Shown: piece after piece, positions 1-8,588 of the stretch
Layout of the letters: the number at the start of each line of letters is the position of its first letter
Numbering within the stretch: position 1 is the first letter of the stretch
DNA from: Methylorubrum thiocyanatum
GTDB lineage: Bacteria; Pseudomonadota; Alphaproteobacteria; Rhizobiales; Beijerinckiaceae
Length of the DNA: 64,000 nucleotides
Reading direction: 5' to 3'
Assembly (NCBI GenBank): GCA_014138645.1
Contig: JACJIB010000001.1
Coordinates: 558,001-622,000 of the forward strand
The notes under the pieces: model-generated
The model's database searches: none
Told to the model about the DNA's origin: nothing
What the model saw: only the letters and a program-made list of their open reading frames with translations
Made by a program: the position numbers and the translations under genes

Positions 1-1
1 T

Positions 2-550
2 TACGCCGGTTCGGTCGGCCTCGCGGCGGGTCCCGAGATCGCGGTGGTCGACATCGACGGCGAGCCGCTGCCCGCGGGCGAGACCGGCGAGATCGTCATC
101 CGCGGCGACAACGTGATGAAGGGCTACGAGAACAACGAGAAGGCCAATGCCGAGGCCTTCACCCGGCAGGGCTGGTTCCGCACCGGCGACCAGGGCGTGC
201 TGAGCCCTGAGGGCTACCTCTCGATCACCGGGCGCCTGAAGGAGATCATCAACCGCGGCGGCGAGAAGATCTCGCCGCGCGAGGTGGACGAGATCCTGAT
301 GGACCACCCGGCGGTGTCGCAATGCGTCACCTTCGCGGTGCCGCACGACAAGCTCGGCGAGGACGTCGCTGCCGCGATCGTCCTGCGCGAGGGCGTCGAG
401 GCGGTGGAGAAGGACATCCGCAGCTTCGCCTCGGAGCGGCTCGCCGCCTTCAAGGTGCCCGCCAAGATCCTGATCCTCGACGAGATCCCCAAGGGCGCCA
501 CCGGCAAGCTCCAGCGCATCGGACTGGCGCAGAAGCTCGGGCTGGCCTGA
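2..550 (+). CDS. AMP-forming acyl-CoA synthetase, oxalate-CoA ligase-like, C-terminal part
   Basis: The reading frame is open from the window edge, so this is the last 182 residues of an adenylate-forming CoA ligase (carboxylate + ATP + CoA to acyl-CoA). Visible motifs are GWFRTGDQG (A7), the hinge and A8 region [18 protein letters not shown], and the A10 motif [10 protein letters not shown], whose lysine is the catalytic one. The wording around A8 and the tail resembles the Pcs60/AAE3 oxalyl-CoA synthetase branch. The substrate cannot be settled because most of the pocket lies upstream of the window. A strong hairpin terminator follows about 100 bases downstream. Confidence 0.85.
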   Translation, partial: YAGSVGLAAGPEIAVVDIDGEPLPAGETGEIVIRGDNVMKGYENNEKANAEAFTRQGWFRTGDQGVLSPEGYLSITGRLKEIINRGGEKISPREVDEILMDHPAVSQCVTFAVPHDKLGEDVAAAIVLREGVEAVEKDIRSFASERLAAFKVPAKILILDEIPKGATGKLQRIGLAQKLGLA

Positions 551-648
551 GCCCTTTCCGCGGTCCGGCCGCCCCCCAGGTCGCCGGATCGCTCCTGCTC
601 ACGGTGCGGTCCGGCTTTCTCTGCAACCGCGCCGCCGTGAGACGAGTA

Positions 649-685
649 AGGGCCCGCAGGCGACGACCTGCGGGCCCTCTTATTG
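649..685 (+). terminator. Intrinsic terminator after the CoA ligase
   Basis: A perfect 12-bp stem (649-660 with 667-678) has a 6-base loop and is followed by CTCTTATT. It is the expected stop for the ligase transcript. Confidence 0.75.
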
Positions 686-760
686 GGGCAAGTCAGATGT
701 GTCGTCCGCGGTCGCACGCGGCACGACGCATTGGACGAACACCGATCAGCGACCGACAAA

Positions 761-797
761 ACAAAGGGCGGCGCCGCGAGCGCCGCCCTTTGTTTTT
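761..797 (-). terminator. Intrinsic terminator, probably bidirectional
   Basis: A 14-bp perfect stem (761-774 with 780-793) has a 5-base loop. On the plus strand it runs into TTTTTC, and on the minus strand the stem ends in a T-rich stretch. It lies just downstream of the minus-strand small gene ending at 818 and can also stop plus-strand read-through. Confidence 0.75.
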
Positions 798-817
798 CGG
801 GATCGCTCCGGAGAGAC

Positions 818-1099
818 TCAGTTCCGCGCGGCCATCATATCGTGGGACAGCACGGTGAGCTTGCCGATCAGGCTCGCCACGTCGCCGTGGGCGCAGGACC
901 ACTGCGTGCCGATGGCGCTGCCGTCGTTCGAGACCGAGACCACGGCGACCGAGCGCAGCTTGCCCTCGCGGGCCAGCTTCAGCTGATCCTGAAGCACCTC
1001 GATGATCGAGGCGACGTTCTCGTCGGCGACCGCCTCGGTGGCGGCGGCGGGGAAGGGGACCACGGTGGCGTCGTTGAGGGCGCGATCGAACTTGGACAT
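818..1099 (-). CDS. Small conserved-looking hypothetical protein
   Basis: This 93-residue protein starts MSKFDRALND. I see no signal peptide and no membrane segment. Its middle is an amphipathic helix-like stretch (IIEVLQDQLKLAREGKLRSV) followed by a probable beta strand (VAVVSVSNDG) and a short Cys/His-containing part (WSCAHGD). I do not recognise the family. The ATG directly abuts the TGA of the upstream small gene, so the two are probably co-translated. A hairpin terminator follows. Codon use is like that of the neighbouring genes. Confidence 0.6.
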   Translation of the reverse strand: MSKFDRALNDATVVPFPAAATEAVADENVASIIEVLQDQLKLAREGKLRSVAVVSVSNDGSAIGTQWSCAHGDVASLIGKLTVLSHDMMAARN

Positions 1100-1327
1100 T
1101 CAGGCAACTCGACGATGCTTGAGGGAGGTGCGGCCGAGGGGTCCGGCCTGGAGACGATCCACGAGGAAGGCGAGGCGGTCGGGCAGGGCGCTGTCCTTGT
1201 CGACGGACAGGCGCTTGCCGATCGCGGAGGCGACACCTTTGGTCACCCGGCTGACGACGGGCCGCTCGAGGCGCAGCACCGTCTGCAGTCGGTCCGTTCG
1301 GTTCGGGTCGGCGCTCGGATCAGCCAT
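1100..1327 (-). CDS. Small basic hypothetical protein, paired with the next gene
   Basis: Of two possible starts I chose the ATG at 1327 because GAGGAA sits just upstream of it. A GTG at 1354, with AGGA upstream, would add nine residues. The 75-residue product (MADPSADPNRTDRLQTV) is rich in Arg and Leu and has no recognisable domain. Its stop codon touches the start of the 93-residue gene downstream (TGA|ATG), so the two form a translationally coupled pair of unknown function. The small size leaves real doubt. Confidence 0.45.
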   Translation of the reverse strand: MADPSADPNRTDRLQTVLRLERPVVSRVTKGVASAIGKRLSVDKDSALPDRLAFLVDRLQAGPLGRTSLKHRRVA

Positions 1328-1471
1328 GGCTTCCTCGCTCTCGGACGATTGCACGAGGGTGATCCTGCGCGCCGCATCGCGTCATGAAAATGGCGCTGGG
1401 CCTGCCACGATTGCGCATTTCCACGGCTGTGACGTGAAAGCGACAGTTCCGGCGGCCGGGCCGGGCGCGGT

Positions 1472-1837
1472 TCAGCGCGGATCCTGCCAGCCGGAGCGGA
1501 CCGGCGCGGCACTGCCCGTGCCGCCGGTGGTCATGGCGCGGGGCGCCTCGGCACGGGCCGGCGCTGGCTCGGCCATGGCAGCGCGGCGCGGAGCACGCAC
1601 CGGCCGGCGCAGGGCGGCGCGGCGCTTGCGGGTGGAGCGGGGGCGGGCCGCGCTGTTCGAACTGAGGACGCCGCCGGCCACCGCGCCCACGACGGCGCCG
1701 ACCGGCCCGGCCACGAGCGCGCCGGCCACGGCGCCCGCGCCGACGCCCATCGCAGTCCGGTTCTCGGCCTGGGCGGGCGCGGACAGCCCAGCGAGCAGCG
1801 CGAGGCCGGTGCAGGCGCCGAGGCAGGTTGTTCGCAT
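1472..1837 (-). CDS. Secreted glycine-zipper protein
   Basis: A 121-residue protein with an N-terminal signal peptide (MRTTCLGACTGLALLAGL, probable cut after APAQA). A glycine-zipper segment follows (GVGAGAVAGALVAGPVGAVV) of the kind that inserts in or lies against membranes. The rest is an Arg/Ala/Pro-rich basic tail that looks disordered. The start at 1837 is chosen because the signal peptide begins there and AGGGA lies upstream; the frame stays open further 5' but that stretch is not convincing. It is probably a small envelope protein of the osmotic-lipoprotein-like glycine-zipper kind, although no lipobox cysteine is present. Confidence 0.65.
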   Translation of the reverse strand: MRTTCLGACTGLALLAGLSAPAQAENRTAMGVGAGAVAGALVAGPVGAVVGAVAGGVLSSNSAARPRSTRKRRAALRRPVRAPRRAAMAEPAPARAEAPRAMTTGGTGSAAPVRSGWQDPR

Positions 1838-1979
1838 CCGGTTCGTCCCTTCGAAAAGCAATTCGGGGACGCCCTTGGCCTTCGATCTTGACGAAAGGTT
1901 GACCTCGTTCGCCGGCGTGACTTGGCCATAAAGAGAAAACCGGCCGTCGAAGTCGCGCGTGTTCTTGTCCAATCCTGCC

Positions 1980-3194
1980 TCAATCCTGCACGCGATCCTG
2001 ATCACAGGCCGCGAGCGGCCGCCGCAACCGCAGCACCAGCGGGACGATCACGAGGGCGGTGGCGGCGGCCGACAGCAGGCCGACGCCCGCGCCGGCCCGG
2101 TCACCCAGGGCCCCGTAGGCGATCGGCGCGAGACCGCCCGAGCCGATCACCGCGGTGTAGAACAATGCGAAGGCCCGGCCGACATCGCCCCGCGGCGCGA
2201 GATCCGGCACCGTCCCGTAGAGCACGGAGGAGGTGCCGTTGAGGACGAGTCCGAGGAGTGGCAGAACGACCAGCGTCGGGCCGAGCGGCAGGACGAGGAG
2301 TGCGGCGATCCCCAGGGCGGTGGCCGTCTCGGTCGCGACCACGCAGGGCACGATGCCGAGCCGCTCGCCGAGCCAGCCGCACACGGCCTTGCCGAAGGCA
2401 CCGCCGATAAACACCAGCGCCAGGGCCAAGCCTGTCGTCGCACCCGTGCCGCCCTTCGCCTCCAGCAGGAAGGGCAGGAACAGCAGGGTGCCCATCCGCG
2501 TGGCGGTATCGAGGGCGCCGACCGTCATCAGCAGCGGGAAGCCCGGACGTTCGCCGTGGCCGCGGCCGGCCCGCGCGGGCGCCGCGGCCAGCGTTCCCCG
2601 CGGCAGGACGAGGACGAGCGCCAGCGCCGCGACGACGCCGATCCCCGCCATCAGTCCGGCCACCGGCCGCCACGCCAGCACCCCGAGCAGCAGCGCGACG
2701 ACGACCGGGAAAAGCGCTTTCCCGAGATCGCCGGCGAAGTTGTAGATCCCGAGCGGTCCGCGGGCGGCATCGCCATAGGCCTGGGCGACGAGGAGCGAGG
2801 CGCGGGGATGCTGGAGGCTCGCGCCGATCCCGGCGAGGACCAGCCCGGCGCAGAGCCCGAACAGGCTGCCGCTCAGCGCCATGACGACAAAACCCGCAGC
2901 GGCGACGAGGGTGGAGACGGCGAGACTCGCGCGGATCGGCCATCGCGCCGCCAGCCGATCGGCGGGCACCTGCAGCCCGCCCATGGTCGCGTAGTAGAGG
3001 CTGCGCAGCACCGCGAGCCCGGCATAACCGAGGCCGAACTCCGCCTGCCAGACCGGCAGCAGCACGTAGAGCAGGTCGGTGTAGCCGTCGTGCAGGGCGT
3101 GGGCGAGGCAGGCCCCGCCGAGACTGCGCCGCCTCACGTCATCGCGCGACGCCGCACCCCATCGCGACCCGTCGGCTCGAACGGCTTCCGTCAC
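1980..3194 (-). CDS. MFS transporter (12-TM, drug-efflux type)
   Basis: A hydrophobic protein of about 404 residues with the pattern of a major facilitator: long runs of Ala/Leu/Val/Gly broken by short Arg-rich loops (AADRLAARWPIR in the N half, GWLGERLGIVP in the C half). The N-terminal phrase AHALHDGYTDLLYVLLPVWQ resembles the fosmidomycin-resistance-like (Fsr) branch, so export of a small molecule is likely. The substrate is unknown. I favour the GTG start at 3194, preceded by GGGGAG, over the GTG at 3269, which would overlap the operator. It is divergent from a LysR gene, the usual arrangement for regulator and target. Confidence 0.75.
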   Translation of the reverse strand: MTEAVRADGSRWGAASRDDVRRRSLGGACLAHALHDGYTDLLYVLLPVWQAEFGLGYAGLAVLRSLYYATMGGLQVPADRLAARWPIRASLAVSTLVAAAGFVVMALSGSLFGLCAGLVLAGIGASLQHPRASLLVAQAYGDAARGPLGIYNFAGDLGKALFPVVVALLLGVLAWRPVAGLMAGIGVVAALALVLVLPRGTLAAAPARAGRGHGERPGFPLLMTVGALDTATRMGTLLFLPFLLEAKGGTGATTGLALALVFIGGAFGKAVCGWLGERLGIVPCVVATETATALGIAALLVLPLGPTLVVLPLLGLVLNGTSSVLYGTVPDLAPRGDVGRAFALFYTAVIGSGGLAPIAYGALGDRAGAGVGLLSAAATALVIVPLVLRLRRPLAACDQDRVQD

Positions 3195-3230
3195 GCTCAA
3201 CTCCCCGGCTGTCCTTGCAGGATGAGTGTA

Positions 3231-3296
3231 GATCCGTGAGTTTGACGCGATGAGATCCGCTCGACTCACGGATCATGTGCGAGCAACTCACGGGTT
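3231..3296. promoter_or_regulatory. Inverted-repeat operator between MFS and LysR genes
   Basis: GATCCGTGAG at 3231-3240 is repeated in inverse as CTCACGGATC at 3265-3274, and a third partial half-site (ACTCACGGG) lies at about 3286-3294. The arrangement lies in the divergent promoter region and fits multi-site binding by the adjacent LysR-type regulator. Confidence 0.6.
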
Positions 3297-3302
3297 TGAT
3301 CG

Positions 3303-4205
3303 ATGCGACGGCTTCCGCCGCTTCACGCGCTACAAGTGTTCGAGGTCGCGGCCCGGGCCGGCAGCTATGCGCAGGCGGGGCTCGAACTCGGGCTGACGCA
3401 CGGGGCGGTGAGCCGGCAGATCGCCGCGCTCGAAACGTGGCTCGGCCAGCGGCTGTTCGTACGGGTCGGGCGGCGGATGGTGGCGACCCCGGCGGCCCGC
3501 GCCTTCGCCGAGGAAGTCAGCCTGTCCTTCGACCGGCTCACCACGGCGGCGGAGGCCTGTGGCCGGCCGCAGGCGCCGCGGGTTCTCCGGATCAGCGCGC
3601 CCGCGACCTTCGCCATGCGTTGGCTGATCCCGCGCCTCGACAGCTTCCACGCGGCTCGTCCCGGCACGGAGGTCCGGGTCACCACCACCACGACCCTGCA
3701 GGACGCGCTGCGCGGCGGGTTCGACCTTGCGATCCGGCGCGGCCCCGAGCCCTGGCCGCAGCACCGCGCCGTGCCGTTCCTGACCGAGGCCGACACGCTG
3801 GTGGCGAGCCCCGCCCTGTTGCGGGACAGGCCGCTCACGACCTTGGACGACCTCGAAGGCCACGTCCTCCTCGGCACCGAGACGCGGCCGGGGGATTGGA
3901 GCGACTGGCTCGCGGCGGCGGGCGCGGCCCTGCCCGGCGGCGTGCGCCGCCGGGTGTTCGACCACTTCTTCGTGACGCTCCAGGCCCTGGAGGACGGCGC
4001 CGGCCTCGGCATCGGCCCGTTCCCGGTGCTCGACCGGATGGTCGCCGCGGGCCGGCTCGCCGCACCCTTTCCGGAGATCCGGGTCGACCGCGCCGCCTAC
4101 TTCGCCCTCACGCCGTTCGACGCCGACAAGTCGCCCGCGCTCACCGCCCTCATCGACTGGCTGGTGGCGGAGGGGGCGGAGCCGGGGCTCACAATTCGCC
4201 GGTGA
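3303..4205 (+). CDS. LysR-family transcriptional regulator (GcvA-like)
   Basis: A 300-residue regulator of standard LysR length. The N-terminal winged helix-turn-helix is clear (SYAQAGLELGLTHGAVSRQI, roughly residues 20-40). It is followed by the linker helix and a periplasmic-binding-protein-like effector domain (FAMRWLIPRLDSFHAARPGT, residues 100-120, typical of the GcvA/AmpR branch). It is divergent from an MFS exporter with an inverted repeat between them, so it probably controls that exporter and itself. Its 3' end overlaps the convergent tautomerase gene by 17 bases. Confidence 0.85.
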   Translation: MRRLPPLHALQVFEVAARAGSYAQAGLELGLTHGAVSRQIAALETWLGQRLFVRVGRRMVATPAARAFAEEVSLSFDRLTTAAEACGRPQAPRVLRISAPATFAMRWLIPRLDSFHAARPGTEVRVTTTTTLQDALRGGFDLAIRRGPEPWPQHRAVPFLTEADTLVASPALLRDRPLTTLDDLEGHVLLGTETRPGDWSDWLAAAGAALPGGVRRRVFDHFFVTLQALEDGAGLGIGPFPVLDRMVAAGRLAAPFPEIRVDRAAYFALTPFDADKSPALTALIDWLVAEGAEPGLTIRR

Positions 4206-4578
4206 GGAACTGCGCCCGGCCGTGGCCGAACGACCAATCCTCGTCGGTGTTCTCCACCGTCGAGATCATGACGTCGGCGGGAGCGATGCCGCAGGCGGCC
4301 TGCAGCTTCTCCGTGAGCAGCCGGTAGAACAGCTCCTTCTTCTCGCGCCCGCGCGGCCGGGTGATCATCTGCACCACCACCACGTCGCGGGTGCGGGGAA
4401 TGTCGAGGCCGGTATCCTCCACGATCATCCGAGAGGGCTTGTGCTCGGTCACGATCTGGTAGCGGTCGCCGGGAGGCACCTGGAACGCTTCGAGCATCGC
4501 CTCGTGCGCGGCGTCGAGCAGCGTCTTCAATTCCGCATCGCTGCGGCCCTCGATCAAGTCGAAACGCATCAAGGGCAT
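4189..4578 (-). CDS. Tautomerase-superfamily protein
   Basis: The 129-residue protein begins MPLMRFDLIEGRSD. After methionine removal, Pro would be the N-terminal catalytic base of the 4-oxalocrotonate tautomerase superfamily. The start at 4578 is chosen for this proline and for GGGAG upstream; an upstream ATG would hide it. Further family-like phrases are PPGDRYQIVTEH and FYRLLTEKLQAACGI. At about 129 residues it is the long, fused-subunit kind. The physiological substrate is unknown. It overlaps the LysR gene tail to tail. Confidence 0.8.
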   Translation of the reverse strand: MPLMRFDLIEGRSDAELKTLLDAAHEAMLEAFQVPPGDRYQIVTEHKPSRMIVEDTGLDIPRTRDVVVVQMITRPRGREKKELFYRLLTEKLQAACGIAPADVMISTVENTDEDWSFGHGRAQFLTGEL

Positions 4579-4755
4579 CTGACACTCCCAAGGCTTGGCC
4601 ACAGACGCGCCCCCTGGCGGTCACGGGGCGCTCGCGGTTAAGTAGCCTCGCTTCCGACCGCTTCCAACCGATCGGGATCCTTCGTATTATGCATTCAAAC
4701 GAGGGCTGAGGTCGGCATATGGCGTCCCTTACCGGCCCCTAGGAGGAGACGAGAC

Positions 4756-5646
4756 ATGTCCGATTTGCGGTTGCGCCGCAGCGTCCTGTACATGCCGGGA
4801 TCGAACCAGCGCGCCCTCGAGAAGGCGAAGACGCTGCCCGCCGACTCGCTGATCCTCGATCTCGAGGATGCCGTTGCGAACGAGGAGAAGGAGCGGGCGC
4901 GCGAGCAGGTCTGCGCCGCGGTGAAGGGCGGCGGCTACGGGCATCGCGAACTCGTGATCCGGGTGAACGCACCGCAGACCCCCTGGGGCGACGGCGACCT
5001 GCGGGCGGCGATCCAGGCCAAGCCCGACGCGATCCTGATGCCGAAGGTGTCGTCCCCGGCGGTGCTGGAGAGCGTGGCCGACGCACTGGAGGCGCTCGAC
5101 GCACCGGATTCCATCGCCGTCTGGGCGATGATCGAGACCCCGGCGGCGATCCTCAACATCCACGAGATCGCCAAGGCCCGCCGCGACCGCCGCAACCGGC
5201 TCACCGGCTTCGTGCTCGGCACCAACGATCTGGCGAAGGACACCTGGGCGCAGCTCGTACGCGGACGGGTGCCGATGCTGCCCTGGATGATGCTGACCCT
5301 GGCCGCCGCCCGTGCCGAGGGCCTCATCATCCTCGACGGCGTGTGGAACGACATCGCCGACCCGGAAGGCTGCCGCGAGGAGTGTCGTCAGGCGCGCGAC
5401 CTCGGCTTCGACGGCAAGACGCTGATCCATCCGAACCAGATCGAGCCGGCCAACACCTCGTTCGCGCCGACGGAGGAGGAGGTGCGCCGCGCCCGCCTCG
5501 TGATCGAGGCCTTCAACCTGCCCGAGAACGAAAAGCGCGCAGCGATCAAGGTCGAGGGCCGCATGTACGAGCGCCAGCATATCGGCATGGCGCGGCGCGC
5601 CGTGGTCTGGTCCGAGACCATCGCCGCCCGCGACGCCGCGGCCTGA
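4756..5646 (+). CDS. CoA ester lyase, malyl-CoA thioesterase/Mcl2-like (HpcH/HpaI family)
   Basis: A 296-residue TIM-barrel enzyme of the CitE/HpcH family. RSVLYMPGSNQRALEKA binds the CoA ester end, LILDLEDAV carries the acidic metal ligand, and AMIETPAAILN and VLGTNDLAKD are also typical. DGKTLIHPNQIE near residue 220 is the conserved C-terminal signature. The wording is closest to (3S)-malyl-CoA thioesterase (Mcl2) of Rhodobacter, although lyase activity on malyl- or citramalyl-CoA is possible. In a methylotroph such an enzyme would belong to C2/glyoxylate metabolism. It has a strong ribosome site (TAGGAGGAG) and appears monocistronic. Confidence 0.85.
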   Translation: MSDLRLRRSVLYMPGSNQRALEKAKTLPADSLILDLEDAVANEEKERAREQVCAAVKGGGYGHRELVIRVNAPQTPWGDGDLRAAIQAKPDAILMPKVSSPAVLESVADALEALDAPDSIAVWAMIETPAAILNIHEIAKARRDRRNRLTGFVLGTNDLAKDTWAQLVRGRVPMLPWMMLTLAAARAEGLIILDGVWNDIADPEGCREECRQARDLGFDGKTLIHPNQIEPANTSFAPTEEEVRRARLVIEAFNLPENEKRAAIKVEGRMYERQHIGMARRAVVWSETIAARDAAA

Positions 5647-5654
5647 AACGCGAA

Positions 5655-5683
5655 ACGGCCGCGCCCGGGGGGGGCGCGGCCGT
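5655..5683. terminator. GC-rich hairpin between convergent genes
   Basis: An 11-bp perfect stem (5655-5665 with 5673-5683) has a 7-base loop. There is no T run, but the position between two convergent genes supports a terminator role. Confidence 0.55.
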
Positions 5684-5715
5684 GCCGTCATGAAAGGCGA
5701 TGACGGCGGGAAGAC

Positions 5716-6096
5716 TTACCAGCCGTAGCCGTAATCGTAGGCCGGGCCACCCCAGGAATAGCCGCCATAGGCGCGGCGCGGGGCGTAGTAGCCGCCGTCG
5801 TAGTAACCGACGCTGCGGTAGCCGTAGGCCGGACGGGCATAGCCGTAACCGTAGCCGGCGACCGGGCGGGCATAGCCGTAATCGTAGCCGTAGCCGCCAC
5901 CGTAGCCATAACCACCGTAGCCGTAGGCGTTCGAGGCGGCCGCGCCGACGAGCGCGCCAGCCGCGAGGCCGCCGATGACACCGGCCGCCACCGCGCCGCC
6001 GCCACCCCGGCCGCGCCAGCGGGCCTCGGCATCGGTCGAGGACAGGGCGCCCACGCCGAGAACGGCCACGGCGGACAGAATCGCAAGCTTCTTCAT
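5716..6096 (-). CDS. Secreted Gly/Tyr-rich repeat protein
   Basis: A 126-residue protein with a signal peptide (MKKLAILSAVAVLGVGAL) cut near STDAEA. A glycine-rich hydrophobic segment follows (AAGVIGGLAAGALVGAAAS), and then a long low-complexity tail of YGYGGYGYGGGYGYD type with about a quarter tyrosine. ATG 6096 is preceded by GGAGAG; the TTG codon before it is not needed. Similar small YGxY proteins are common in Rhizobiales/Methylobacterium envelopes, but no biochemical role is established. Aromatic-glycine tails of this kind can self-assemble or be cross-linked; that is inference. Confidence 0.7.
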   Translation of the reverse strand: MKKLAILSAVAVLGVGALSSTDAEARWRGRGGGGAVAAGVIGGLAAGALVGAAASNAYGYGGYGYGGGYGYDYGYARPVAGYGYGYARPAYGYRSVGYYDGGYYAPRRAYGGYSWGGPAYDYGYGW

Positions 6097-6331
6097 CAAG
6101 TCTCTCCGAAGTCGGCAGATCGCCGATCCATTGGCACCCCAACGGGCACGCCCCGGATTCGGTTCACTTTCAATGTGGTGAAGCTCACGCTACGTCCTGT
6201 CGCATGAATGACAGTGCACGCACGCGTTCATCCAGTTGTCAGGATCGCTCCACAGCGCCTCGAGTCGGACTCAAGCCGGATTCAATCGGAACGCGTGCGG
6301 CGCTGAACTTGGCCGTATCGCGGCCGCGGGC

Positions 6332-7006
6332 TCAGCGCCGACCGCCGACCTCGTCGAGATGCTCCAGTAGCATCGCCGGGTCGTCGTAGACCCTCACGGC
6401 GCCGGAGCGCTCCAGCTCCTCCGTACCGTACCCGCCCGAGAGCAGGCCGACCCCCAGCCCGCGGCAGCGGCGCGCCGCCAGCATGTCCCAGATCGAATCG
6501 CCGACGATTACCGCATGCTCAATCGGCGCATTCAGCCGCTCGGCGGCGGCGAGGAACAAGTCGGGATCGGGCTTGGCGTATTTCACGAGGTCGCGGGTCA
6601 CCACCGGCACCTGTCCGGGATCGACGCCGAGCGCCACGAGGTTGTGGCCGGCGGTCTCCATCCGTCCGCTGGTGGCGATGGCCCAGGGGATGCGGTTCTC
6701 GGTCAGCGTCGTGAGCAGTTCCTTCGCACCGGGCAGCGGCACGACCCCCTTCGAGAGCCGGCCATAGGCCTCCGCATGCAGCCGCCGCAGCCGGTCAATC
6801 CGCTCCGGGTCGATATCGAGTCCGGTCTCGCGCAGGAGCTGGTTGGTGAACAGGCCGCCGCTCATCCCGATCTTGCGATGGATGCGCCAGACCGAGAGCG
6901 GGATCCCCTCGGCATCGAGCGCCTCCTTCCAGGCGAGCACGTGCTGGTAGACGCTGTCGACCAGCGTGCCGTCGAGGTCGAACAGGAAGACGGTTTCGAT
7001 GCGCAT
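6332..7006 (-). CDS. HAD-superfamily phosphatase (phosphoglycolate-phosphatase-like)
   Basis: A 224-residue haloacid-dehalogenase-type hydrolase. Motif I is FLFDLDGTLVDS at the N-terminus (nucleophile and acid/base aspartates), motif II is AIATSGR, motif III is the lysine in KYAKPDPD, and motif IV is VIVGDSIWDM. A helical cap of the beta-phosphoglucomutase/Gph type lies between motifs I and II. The start at 7006 puts motif I at residue 6 and has GGAG upstream; the in-frame extension to 7105 is not supported. The substrate is a phosphorylated small metabolite that cannot be named. It is divergent from jetA. Confidence 0.8.
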   Translation of the reverse strand: MRIETVFLFDLDGTLVDSVYQHVLAWKEALDAEGIPLSVWRIHRKIGMSGGLFTNQLLRETGLDIDPERIDRLRRLHAEAYGRLSKGVVPLPGAKELLTTLTENRIPWAIATSGRMETAGHNLVALGVDPGQVPVVTRDLVKYAKPDPDLFLAAAERLNAPIEHAVIVGDSIWDMLAARRCRGLGVGLLSGGYGTEELERSGAVRVYDDPAMLLEHLDEVGGRR

Positions 7007-7149
7007 GGCTTGGAACTCCAACGGACGGCGCCCGGAGAGACAACCGGTCCAAGCCCCGGTCGATGCACCCGGTCGATGCATAAGGGGACAGATCGGCATG
7101 AGCATTGACCGGGGGCGTCCGAGCGGGTTGTGGTCACGCCCGTCCCATC

Positions 7150-8577
7150 ATGCTGTTCACCCACCTCGCCGACGATCTCTTTCGCCCGCTCGCCTCGCCG
7201 AGCCGCGCCTTCAATGCGGCCCTGCTGCTGCACCTGCATGCCCGCGTGTTCGGCGATGCCGCCGAGCCCCTGCGCAAGAGCGAGCTTCTGGCGGCCATCG
7301 GCGATTTCTCCGTCGGCTGGAGTCAAGCCGAGATCGCTGACGACGAGGCGACTCCGGTCGATCCGATCGAGCGGCGCTCGGCGGTGTTCCGGCGGCTGAT
7401 CGAGGCCGGTTGGCTGGTGGAGCGGCGCGAGCGCTACGTGCCGGTTGTCGATTTCGATCCCGACGCGCGGTTGCTGATCGAGGAACTGGCCCGGATCGAG
7501 CGCGGCGAGACCCGCTCCTATGGCGGCGCGGTGCTCGAAGTGCTGAGCGCCCTGGAGAGCGCCATCGCCAGCCCCGCCGACCGTTCGGAGGCTCTGCGCA
7601 ACGCGGCGAAAGCCTCGCGCACCTTCCTCGGCCATCTGCGCGGGCTGGCCGGCGCCATGCGCAAGCTCGAAGAGCGGATCCTGCGCGAGCCCGACCTCAG
7701 CGCGGCCTTCCGGCTCTATTTCGAGGAATTCGTCGAGCGCCACCTCGTCTCCGACTACCGGACGCTGCACACCCGCTTCAATCCGTTCCGCTTCCGCTCC
7801 GGCATCGTGCGCGAGGCGGGGCGCGCCTTGCGCGATCCGCTGACGCTCAGGGCGCTGGCGGACGGCAACCTGCGCGAGGGACGCGCGGCCGACATCACCG
7901 CGGCCGAGCGGATGGTGCGCACCGATCTCGTCGAGATCCTCTCGATTTTCGAGGGCCTCGATCCGCATCTCGACGCGGTGGCGGATGTGGTGGCACGGCT
8001 GGAGCGGCGCATCTCGGCGGCCTTGCGCTACCGCGACCCGCGCGATTCCGCCCGGATCGAGCGGGCCGCCGCAGCCTTGCGCGCCGTCGGCGCGGGCGAG
8101 GACGACGTGGTGGTGGACGACGTGGCCGGCCTGCCCCTGCCGCAGGTCTCGCTGCTGCGCCCGCCGATCGGCCCGCCGCAGCTCACCAATCCGCGCATGC
8201 CGCGCCGGATCATCGAGTACGAGCCGCTGCCCGAGATCGACGTCGATCCGGCGATCGAGGCGTTCATCGCGGCCAAGGACGAATTCCGCCGCCGCATCAC
8301 GGTGACGCCGGAGCGGATCGTCGCCTATCTCGACGCCCGGCTGCAACAGGTGAAGGCTTTGCGCGGCTCCGAGATCCAGGTGGACGATGTCGATGCCTTC
8401 GTCGTGTTCCAGCGCCTACGTGAGATCGACGTGCTGTTCGACGGCGTGCTGCGTGAGCGCTACCGCGTCGCCCGGACCGAGGGCCGGGTCTCCAACGGCT
8501 GGCTCGACTGCCCGGATTTCGTGATCGAGCGCGTTCCGGCAGTCCCCACCCGACGCGGAGCCGGCAAAGCAGGCTGA
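7150..8577 (+). CDS. jetA: Wadjet/MksF-like kleisin subunit JetA
   Basis: A 475-residue protein beginning MLFTHLADDLFRPLASPSR, matching the typical opening of Wadjet JetA proteins (MLF...FSPLASP). The N-terminal 100 residues form a winged-helix-like block (RRSAVFRRLIEAGWLVERRE). The rest is mainly helical, as expected for the kleisin that bridges SMC heads. It ends 11 bases before jetB, so the two are one operon. In known Wadjet/MksBEFG systems, JetA, JetB and the SMC-like JetC form a loop-extruding complex and JetD cleaves plasmids. Here jetC is 5 kb downstream and jetD is not in the window. ATG 7150 fits the family start; an upstream in-frame start at 7105 does not. Confidence 0.75.
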   Translation: MLFTHLADDLFRPLASPSRAFNAALLLHLHARVFGDAAEPLRKSELLAAIGDFSVGWSQAEIADDEATPVDPIERRSAVFRRLIEAGWLVERRERYVPVVDFDPDARLLIEELARIERGETRSYGGAVLEVLSALESAIASPADRSEALRNAAKASRTFLGHLRGLAGAMRKLEERILREPDLSAAFRLYFEEFVERHLVSDYRTLHTRFNPFRFRSGIVREAGRALRDPLTLRALADGNLREGRAADITAAERMVRTDLVEILSIFEGLDPHLDAVADVVARLERRISAALRYRDPRDSARIERAAAALRAVGAGEDDVVVDDVAGLPLPQVSLLRPPIGPPQLTNPRMPRRIIEYEPLPEIDVDPAIEAFIAAKDEFRRRITVTPERIVAYLDARLQQVKALRGSEIQVDDVDAFVVFQRLREIDVLFDGVLRERYRVARTEGRVSNGWLDCPDFVIERVPAVPTRRGAGKAG

Positions 8578-8588
8578 ACGGACAAGAC

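Noticed and set aside
6862..8346. 494-codon minus-strand frame opposite jetA
   Set aside because: Shadow; the plus-strand frame has a recognisable family start and an operon partner.
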